In this document: positions 1-4,726 of the stretch, in pieces
How the letters are laid out: each line of letters starts with the position of its first letter
Position numbering within the stretch: position 1 is the first letter of the stretch
NCBI GenBank assembly: GCA_030600975.1
Contig: JAUVUL010000114.1
Coordinates: 1-6,375, forward strand
Origin: Candidatus Aegiribacteria sp.
GTDB lineage: Bacteria > Fermentibacterota > Fermentibacteria > Fermentibacterales > JCC-6
Length of the DNA stretch: 6,375 nucleotides
Direction: 5' to 3'
Program-made: the position numbers and the translations under genes
Notes under the pieces: generated by a model
Told to the model about the DNA's origin: nothing
Database searches by the model: none
Seen by the model: the letters and a program-made list of their open reading frames with translations, nothing else

Positions 1-573
1 GGTTACAAAAAGAACTGTGGTCGATGCTTTCTTCAAAAGATCCCGGAGGTTTTCCTGCAACTCCTGGCTGGTCCTGGCATCGAGGGAACTGAAAGGTTCG
101 TCCATAAGAAGAAGATCAGGTTTCATAACAAGAGACCGCGCAAGTGCAGCCCGCTGCTGCATGCCCCCAGAAAGCTGGTGGGGGTATGAGGAAGCAAAGG
201 ATGAAAGTCCCATCATTTCAAGCATGGATTCTACCTTCTCCCGACGGATATCCTTATGGATCTTTTTCGCCTTAAGAGGAAAATCGATGTTAGTGAAGAT
301 ATTCATCCAGGGGAAGAGTGCGCCCTGCTGGAAGAGGTAACCTATTACCGGTTCTCCTCCATCAGGATGTGATGGAATTCTAACCTCGCCGGTATCGGGG
401 ATTTCCAGTCCGGCGATGATTCGCAGGAGGGTTGTCTTGCCGCATCCGGTAGGACCGAGAAAACAGAGAAAATCACCTGCTTGTGTTTCAAAATTCACAG
501 AACCCAGAGCATGCACATCTCCGGAGGGTTCCCTGTAAGTTTTTGACAGGTTTGTCACCTTCAACGCCATCAT
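1..573 (-). CDS. ABC transporter ATP-binding protein, NitT/TauT (SsuB/TauB) class, 3' end cut by window edge
   Basis: ATPase subunit that would power import by the adjacent permease and binding protein at the inner face of the cytoplasmic membrane. The 191 visible residues hold nearly the whole nucleotide-binding domain. Walker A is GPTGCGKTT (40-48), the Q-loop is LFQQG (80-84) followed by LFPW (86-89), as is common in nitrate/sulfonate/taurine ATPases, the signature is LSGGMQQR (134-141), Walker B is LLLMDEP (154-160) and the D-loop is SSLD (162-165). The reading frame is open to base 1 and ends at FVT, so the H-loop histidine and the rest lie outside. Start: two adjacent ATGs (573-571, 570-568) lie just after the permease stop (577-575), with an AGGGA ribosome site about 8 nt upstream, so translation is probably coupled to the permease. 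The substrate cannot be read from the ATPase. Family assignment is firm; the transported ligand is unknown. Confidence 0.95.
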   Translation of the reverse strand, partial: MMALKVTNLSKTYREPSGDVHALGSVNFETQAGDFLCFLGPTGCGKTTLLRIIAGLEIPDTGEVRIPSHPDGGEPVIGYLFQQGALFPWMNIFTNIDFPLKAKKIHKDIRREKVESMLEMMGLSSFASSYPHQLSGGMQQRAALARSLVMKPDLLLMDEPFSSLDARTSQELQENLRDLLKKASTTVLFVT

Positions 574-574
574 G

Positions 575-1408
575 TCATCTTTCCCTGCTTCTGAGAACGA
601 GGGATTTCTCTCCAAGGGATTCAAGACCCTTGGAAAAAAGCGCCCCGATGAACGCTACAATAACAATGCTTGCCAGCATAATATCGTATCTGGACAGCTG
701 GTAGGAGTACCTTATCAGGTATCCTATGCCGGAATTGGTTCCCGGAAGCATTTCCGCAGCGATAATAACCATCCAGCATCTTCCGATACCAAGCTTCAGC
801 CCGTGAAAGATATCCGGAAGGGCCGAGGGTATGATAACATTCCTGAACGTGAAGAGTCTTCTGGCTCCAAGGATCCCGGCAGCTTCCAGGTGCATTTTTC
901 GAACACTTCGAACACCCTGAATGGTTCCCAGTATTATCGGAAAGATACCTCCCCAGAAAAGAATGAATATCATCCCGAGCTGCATTTCATTCAGAATGTT
1001 TTTCTGATATCTCAGGTGTTCGAGACCGAAAAGTTGCGAGAAAGTTCTCGCCTTGAAGATGATTATTGAAAGGGGAAGAAGGGCTATTGCGGAAAGGGGC
1101 CTTGCCATTTCAACCATAAGTGACAGGAATTTCCTTGCATGAAGAGATGCCCCCATAAGAAGTCCGATTGGAATCCCTATAAGTGCCGCAAGTGAAAAGC
1201 CCAGAGCGACCCTTACCAGGCTCACCAGAGTGCTCCAGGCCATTGATCCCGTAGAAATCTGGTCCTGGAATGGATGAAACAGTATGGATGCAACTTCCTC
1301 TGGAGAGGGCAGGAGGGTATCCCTCCCGCCCCCGGTTACTGCAAACCACCAGACAATGAGCAGGCATGGGATTGCAAATCCAGGCAGGTATTGGATGAAC
1401 CTGCGCAA
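575..1408 (-). CDS. ABC transporter permease, NitT/TauT (SsuC/TauC) class
   Basis: Membrane subunit of the importer, expected to form a homodimeric channel. The 277 residues are normal length for the family. Hydrophobic segments lie at about 8-25, 58-87, 96-118, 145-166, 209-221 and 244-262. The EAA loop that docks on the ATPase begins at E175-A-A-G, with the conserved I-x-x-x-x-L-P near 193-198. Between the segment ending at F118 and the one starting near G145 there is a polar stretch (KARTFSQLFGLEHL and onward) that looks about 15-20 residues longer than I expect at this point in SsuC-type permeases. The start is uncertain. TTG at 1408 has no clear ribosome site. The frame stays open further upstream, and an ATT at 1447-1445 sits 8 nt after AAGGT, giving a Lys/Arg-rich N-terminus (SSVKAGKTVIRILRR). 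No ATG or GTG start is available in frame. The gene lies 44 nt after the binding-protein gene (measured from the TTG) and its stop almost touches the ATPase start: one operon. Confidence 0.92.
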   Translation of the reverse strand: MRRFIQYLPGFAIPCLLIVWWFAVTGGGRDTLLPSPEEVASILFHPFQDQISTGSMAWSTLVSLVRVALGFSLAALIGIPIGLLMGASLHARKFLSLMVEMARPLSAIALLPLSIIIFKARTFSQLFGLEHLRYQKNILNEMQLGMIFILFWGGIFPIILGTIQGVRSVRKMHLEAAGILGARRLFTFRNVIIPSALPDIFHGLKLGIGRCWMVIIAAEMLPGTNSGIGYLIRYSYQLSRYDIMLASIVIVAFIGALFSKGLESLGEKSLVLRSRER

Positions 1409-1452
1409 TATTCGTATTACGGTTTTACCGGCTTTAACAGATGAAATATCAG

Positions 1453-2625
1453 TTACCTTAGATTATCAGGCATCAGCGAAAAATCGTAAAGGAACGCTTC
1501 GTTAGCATCGTCGTCTTGCACAGCAAGTGGCCCTGTGAAGGCTCCAAGGTTCCTCGTGTTCCCAATGATTGCAATCATATTGTCGAGCCAGTCTTCCGTG
1601 ACCTGCATGTTGTAACCGCTGGTTGCCATGGATATAACTTCAACTTCAACAGGATTTCCTATCCATTCCGCTGCGGCGAAGGCTGCATCTTCCGGATTAC
1701 TGTTGATATAGTCTGTGGCTGCAGCAAAAAGACGGAGAGCTGCGGCAATATCCTCTTGTCGGTCAGCAATAGCTGTCTCCGTGGAAGCAATAGCGCAGCA
1801 GGGGTGGTTCACGAAGTTTCCCGGTGGAAGATCGGACAACTCGGCCACGCATTTACCTATGCCGTTATGTTCTGCAAGAGCACATGCTGGATTGTTGGAG
1901 ACGTACCCGTGAATCGTTCCATTCTGGAGAGCCGGATTAAGGTTAGGCTGTCCCTGCGCATTGAAGAGTAGAATCTCAGAGCCGGGTTCAGGATTACCCT
2001 GCATGCTCCAATCGATACCCTCTTCAGTGAGGGCTGATTCGAAAATAAGCAGAGCCACTGCTTTGGGGCTTTTGTATCCTATTACAAGTGGTTCGTCACT
2101 GCTCACAGTCCATTCGATGAAACTGTCCCAGTCGTTCACTTCAATATTGTCATCAGCAACTACAAGCATATCACCCCTGCTGTGAAGAGGACTGATAATC
2201 TTTACTCCGCTTCCCTGATCCGCGCTTGCTGCGAATGGTATTACTCCTCCGAAACCAATATCGAACAATCCTGCAACCATATTGTTCGGGACGTTAATTG
2301 CGCCCTGTGACTGCACGAATTGAATTTCAAGGGTTTTCTCTTCATCTTCAACAAGTGCGTAGTAACTTTCTCCGAGGTGTACAAGATAGATACCGTAAAG
2401 CTCCTTCATCTCTTCGCCTCGGAGCGCTGATATGAATACTGCGGAGTGATGATCATGGTTGCAATGTCCTACCTGCAACAACGGCACTTCTACCGTCAGG
2501 TCAACTTCCGTTACCGATTGAGTTTCTTCAGCCTGACCCTGCTCAGCCTCTTCACCGCAACCAGTGTAAATAAAGATTGATATTAGAACAAGAATTACTA
2601 CAGCAGACTTGAATAGTCTTTTCAA
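1453..2625 (-). CDS. ABC transporter substrate-binding lipoprotein, NitT/TauT class, His/Cys-rich
   Basis: Extracytoplasmic ligand-binding component, first gene of the importer operon. A basic start, a hydrophobic stretch (7-20) and Y-T-G-C23 form a signal peptide with a probable lipidated Cys23 (Tyr at -3 is a poor lipobox residue), followed by a Glu/Gln-rich linker (25-45). The mature part follows the periplasmic-binding-protein pattern: a first beta strand LLQVGHC (49-55), a hinge region with NNMVAGLFDIGFGG (114-127), and YVSNNPACAL (241-250). Unusual are H54-C-N-H57-D-H59-H60 where the first ligand loop is expected, C248/H253/C259, and N-H274-P-C276-C277. This concentration of His and Cys suggests metal or metal-complex binding, or reactive thiols. 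NMT1/THI5-like relatives include Thi5, which has a Cys-rich iron motif, but the motif here is not the same. Start: TTG 2625-2623 with AAGGAG 6 nt upstream; stops block every upstream in-frame ATG. Ligand unknown. Confidence 0.9.
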   Translation of the reverse strand: MKRLFKSAVVILVLISIFIYTGCGEEAEQGQAEETQSVTEVDLTVEVPLLQVGHCNHDHHSAVFISALRGEEMKELYGIYLVHLGESYYALVEDEEKTLEIQFVQSQGAINVPNNMVAGLFDIGFGGVIPFAASADQGSGVKIISPLHSRGDMLVVADDNIEVNDWDSFIEWTVSSDEPLVIGYKSPKAVALLIFESALTEEGIDWSMQGNPEPGSEILLFNAQGQPNLNPALQNGTIHGYVSNNPACALAEHNGIGKCVAELSDLPPGNFVNHPCCAIASTETAIADRQEDIAAALRLFAAATDYINSNPEDAAFAAAEWIGNPVEVEVISMATSGYNMQVTEDWLDNMIAIIGNTRNLGAFTGPLAVQDDDANEAFLYDFSLMPDNLR

Positions 2626-2631
2626 TGTTCG

Positions 2632-2637
2632 CTCCTT
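2632..2637 (-). promoter_or_regulatory. Ribosome binding site that fixes the TTG start of the binding protein
   Basis: AAGGAG on the minus strand, 6 nt before TTG 2625-2623. The next in-frame ATGs upstream (2676-2674 and 2685-2683) are separated from the gene by stop codons, so TTG is the only well-placed start for a signal peptide beginning M-K-R-L-F. Confidence 0.75.
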
Positions 2638-2653
2638 TTGGTGGGGTTATTCA

Positions 2654-2683
2654 CTACATCCTGCAGTCGCATGCATTTATCAC
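2654..2683 (-). other. Possible leader peptide (9 codons, GTG start, two Cys codons) before the binding-protein gene
   Basis: A strong double Shine-Dalgarno (AGGAGG 2703-2698 and AAGGAG 2697-2692) stands 6-8 nt before ATG TGA (2685-2680), an immediate start-stop. The overlapping GTG at 2683 opens the short frame M-I-N-A-C-D-C-R-M-stop. A second short frame starts at ATG 2676 (M-H-A-T-A-G-C-S-E-stop, ending 2647). The ribosome site is stronger than that of many real genes here, yet no full-length gene follows it, which fits a leader peptide or uORF controlling the downstream TTG-initiated gene. Coding cannot be proven at this length; the site may merely be a ribosome-standby sequence. Confidence 0.35.
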
Positions 2684-2700
2684 ATTGAAATCTCCTTCCT

Positions 2701-2757
2701 CCTGTTTCGTTTCTAACCAATCAGATTGAAGTAACCTGCAGAAACAATCTGAACAGG
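2701..2757 (-). promoter_or_regulatory. Inverted repeat that could mask the leader Shine-Dalgarno
   Basis: In the minus-strand transcript, TCAGATTG (2752-2745) pairs perfectly with CAATCTGA (2728-2721) across a 16-nt loop. The preceding CCTGT (2757-2753) can pair with ACAGG (2705-2701) after a 15-nt bulge. The last bases of ACAGG are the first half of the AGGAGG Shine-Dalgarno, so the fold would occlude that site. The repeat is visible directly; the regulatory role is inferred. As DNA it could equally be a protein-binding dyad. Confidence 0.35.
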
Positions 2758-2799
2758 TCAATATTGCTTTTAATGTTCTAATTTATTGACAGTTATAGA

Positions 2800-2836
2800 A
2801 TTATATTTACGCATTTCATAACATCCGCGTTAACGC
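2800..2836 (-). promoter_or_regulatory. Candidate promoter of the ABC operon with GCGTTAACGC palindrome in place of a -35 box
   Basis: A perfect TATAAT (2805-2800, minus strand) in an AT-rich stretch has no acceptable -35 hexamer 16-18 nt upstream. Instead a perfect 10-bp palindrome GCGTTAACGC (2836-2827) lies there, centred about 38-40 bp before the start expected from this -10. That is close to the position of activators that overlap -35. This would give a 5' leader of about 165 nt containing the stem and leader ORF. An alternative -10 is TATAAC (2797-2792). Assignment by eye only. Confidence 0.3.
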
Positions 2837-2987
2837 CTTGTGCACTGATATCTGTATTCACTGCCATACCTATATTAGTATATAGCAAATCTTTAAAAAA
2901 CACTAAATGTACTATACATTCTTCTTTATGGTTTGTAGTTGCCTTTCCGGCAACTGGGCTGAATCATATCTTGTTAACTGATCAGAT

Positions 2988-3015
2988 TTGATCTAAAATA
3001 TACGTTCAGTATTCT
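2988..3015 (+). promoter_or_regulatory. Candidate promoter for the HAD-EIIA-antiporter operon
   Basis: TTGATC (2988-2993) and TATTCT (3010-3015) with a 16-nt spacer, each matching four of six sigma-70 consensus bases. Transcription would start near 3022, leaving a leader of about 140 nt before the TTG start. It is a weak match in AT-rich DNA, so chance is a real possibility. Confidence 0.28.
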
Positions 3016-3150
3016 ACCAACAATTCTCAAAGAACGATATCTGCAGGGTGGTATTTATTGCTGCGTTAACGTCAAACATACCTCTTCATACTGATTATCT
3101 GCATGTCCTCGCTTTTTATGGTATATTCTTATTCCTATTTGATGCTTTCG

Positions 3151-3158
3151 AAGGAGGT
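3151..3158 (+). promoter_or_regulatory. Near-perfect Shine-Dalgarno that sets the HAD gene start at TTG 3162
   Basis: AAGGAGGT matches the 3' end of 16S rRNA over eight bases and precedes TTG 3162-3164 by 3 nt (4 nt after GGAGG), slightly tight but workable. The frame is open back to a GTG at 3048, but that start has no such site and would add a hydrophobic extension not expected before the HAD motif I strand. Confidence 0.7.
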
Positions 3159-3161
3159 GAT

Positions 3162-3869
3162 TTGAGAAGGAACGATTATCTTCTGATTCTTGACGCGGAT
3201 GATACTCTATGGGAGAGTGCTCTTTTCTTCGAAAGAACAGAGCATGATTTTCTCAGTCTTATGATAGCACTTGGCTCGTCGGAAGAGAAAGTACGCAGAA
3301 TAGTCCATAGAAAGGATCTTGAGAGATTAGCAATAACTGGCTATGGTGCAAGGCCTTACATGGATACCTTACGCATAATCATGCTGGATCTTGTACCTGA
3401 AGTACCTCAATGGGCATTGACCGCCATGGATGACATCCAGAAGAGTCTTCTCTATCATCCTGTAATTCTCCTGCCGTGTGTAATAAGCACTTTGGAGTAT
3501 ATGAAAAACCTACCAGTCAAAACAATAATATATACAATGGGCGAGAAGGATCATCAGACAGATAAGTTCGTGAGATCCGGGTTGAACAGCTACGTTGACG
3601 AACTTCGGATCGTACCCAGAAAGGATGTTAACGCATTACGTGACATTCTTAAGGATACTGATATTAAACCCTTGAACTGCATAATCGTGGGTAACAGTCC
3701 CAGGTCTGACATTAATCCCGCCCTTTCTCTGGGTGCGGTTGCCGTATATGTATTAAGAGATCGAACCTGGGCTGCCGAAAGGGAAGATTTTATCGATCCG
3801 GGCATGGTTATAACCATAAAGAATTTAAGAGAGTTGCCCGCGATCGTCAGAAATATAGTGAACAATTAA
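3162..3869 (+). CDS. HAD-superfamily hydrolase (probable phosphatase)
   Basis: Cytosolic Rossmann-fold hydrolase, probably acting on a phosphate monoester through an aspartyl-phosphate. In the 235-residue product starting at TTG 3162, motif I is LILDADDTLW (8-17) with nucleophile D11 and acid/base D13. Motif II is the Thr in YTMG (T125). Motif III is K154 in PRKD. Motif IV is VGNSPRSD (176-183), with Asn in place of the first Asp and D183 likely completing the Mg2+ site. A helical cap of C1 type lies between about residues 18 and 95. Length and motifs resemble COG1011-type HAD proteins of unassigned substrate. The earlier GTG at 3048 would add 38 residues, but the strong ribosome site favours TTG. 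It is first in a probable operon: the EIIA gene starts 42 nt downstream. Whether it acts on a metabolite or on a phosphorylated regulator is unknown. Confidence 0.88.
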   Translation: MRRNDYLLILDADDTLWESALFFERTEHDFLSLMIALGSSEEKVRRIVHRKDLERLAITGYGARPYMDTLRIIMLDLVPEVPQWALTAMDDIQKSLLYHPVILLPCVISTLEYMKNLPVKTIIYTMGEKDHQTDKFVRSGLNSYVDELRIVPRKDVNALRDILKDTDIKPLNCIIVGNSPRSDINPALSLGAVAVYVLRDRTWAAEREDFIDPGMVITIKNLRELPAIVRNIVNN

Positions 3870-3911
3870 TTCTGTAGAGATCCTGGCTTATTCAGAACTC
3901 TGGAGGCTATT

Positions 3912-4724
3912 ATGAAATTATCGGACTTAATTAAATCTGATACCGTAACTCTGGACTGCACTCCCGAATCCGATGACCAACTTTTACGCTGTGTTGCAAA
4001 AATCGCCTCAGGAGCTGATTCAATGGCTGGCATCACTGAAGAAATGATTTATAAGGCTCTGTCTGACCGGGAGCGACTTTCCTCTACTGCCTGGGGTCAT
4101 GGTGTTGCAATTCCTCATTGCCGAATGGCCGCTCTATCTGAGTTTACTGCTGGCCTGATTATTCTATCCAAAGGTATTGACTTCAATGCAGCGGATGGAG
4201 ATAAAGTATTCCTTTTCCCCTTTGTAATAGGGCCGGAGAATGAACCACGGGCACATCTCAAGCTGCTTTCTTCCCTCGCACAGGTGTTCAGAGACAGGAA
4301 AATAAGGGAATCGCTGAAGAAGGCTTCGACAACTGATGATGCAAGGAAAATCCTTCTTGACAGGATATCTCCGGAAACATCTCTAGATGAAGGATCCGGC
4401 AAAAAATTGATACACGTTTTTATCCAGGATGAAGGTGTTTTTGATGAGCTGCTTCAGGTGTTCGCCGCCGTTGATACTTCCTCGTCCATGGTAATGGATG
4501 CTCATGAATCCACCAGATTCCTTATGGACAGCCCATTCTTTGCAGGATTCTGGAATACGGACATACATCAATTCAACAGGATCATCATATCAGTAGTCAG
4601 GAATGAACTTGTAAATGCTATCGTAAGGAATATAGAGTTCATCTGCGGTCCCCTTTCGGACAGGAACGATATAATGGTCACGGTATCGGATCTTCAATCG
4701 GTCTTTGGCTCTCTGGAAAGCTGA
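3912..4724 (+). CDS. PTS EIIA (fructose/nitrogen-type) domain fused to a PII-like C-terminal domain
   Basis: Probable cytosolic regulator. Residues 1-155 form a PTS EIIA type 2 domain: the N-terminal MKLSDLI with TVTL strand, the conserved R55...T59, GVAIPH69 with phospho-acceptor His69, and H115-L-K-L-L-S-S-L-A, the usual second His-containing helix. A linker (about 156-164) leads to a 105-residue domain predicted as beta-alpha-beta, loop, beta-alpha-beta: KLIHVFI (165-171), helix 175-187, SMVMDA (192-197), loop with SPFFAGF (207-213), NRIIISVV (222-229), helix 231-243, DIMVTVSDLQSVFG (253-266). That order, and a short T-loop-like segment, resemble small PII-like proteins; I infer this from pattern, not a search. 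EIIA alone is about 150 residues, so the extra domain is clear. GGAGG stands 5 nt before ATG 3912. The stop is 2 nt before the antiporter ATG, implying coupled translation and a joint function. No EIIB or EIIC is present, so sugar transport is unlikely. Confidence 0.88.
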   Translation: MKLSDLIKSDTVTLDCTPESDDQLLRCVAKIASGADSMAGITEEMIYKALSDRERLSSTAWGHGVAIPHCRMAALSEFTAGLIILSKGIDFNAADGDKVFLFPFVIGPENEPRAHLKLLSSLAQVFRDRKIRESLKKASTTDDARKILLDRISPETSLDEGSGKKLIHVFIQDEGVFDELLQVFAAVDTSSSMVMDAHESTRFLMDSPFFAGFWNTDIHQFNRIIISVVRNELVNAIVRNIEFICGPLSDRNDIMVTVSDLQSVFGSLES

Positions 4725-4726
4725 AA

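Larger units (their letters stand above)
2626..3161. other. Divergent intergenic control region (about 535 bp, no convincing full gene)
   Basis: The stretch is clearly more AT-rich than the flanking genes and separates the leftward ABC operon from the rightward HAD-EIIA-antiporter operon. Besides the separately listed elements it holds a 7-bp hairpin (AGTTGCC 2937-2943 with GGCAACT 2949-2955, loop TTTCC), a dyad CTATAT-TAGT-ATATAG (2870-2885), GATCA-GATT-TGATC (2980-2993), and a second near-copy of the palindrome core (GCGTTAACG, 3063-3071). No hairpin is followed by a T-run on either strand, so I see no intrinsic terminator. No tRNA or recognisable riboswitch class was found. Confidence 0.6.

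Noticed and set aside
575..1069. Plus-strand reading frames opposite the permease and ATPase genes
   Set aside because: These are antisense shadows of well-supported minus-strand genes, without domains or ribosome sites.
2756..2761. TTGACC (-35-like) on the minus strand
   Set aside because: The sequence 16-18 nt downstream is GC-containing and unlike a -10 box.
2786..2791. Perfect TTGACA on the plus strand
   Set aside because: No -10 hexamer lies 16-18 nt downstream; the nearest TATATT is only 10 nt away. It is probably coincidental in AT-rich DNA.
2793..2867. 24-codon minus-strand ORF (M-A-V-N-T-D-I-S..., ending at TAA 2795-2793)
   Set aside because: There is no usable ribosome site (AGG is only 1 nt from ATG), it lies across the candidate promoter elements, and an ORF of this length is expected by chance.
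2870..2885. Dyad CTATAT-TAGT-ATATAG as an operator
   Set aside because: A six-base A/T-rich arm is easily found by chance here and it has no second copy in the window. It is kept only as a note in the intergenic entry.
2940..2995. Resemblance to a TPP riboswitch (GGGCTGA...CTGATC on the plus strand)
   Set aside because: The conserved core elements and their spacing are absent and the downstream gene is not a thiamine gene.
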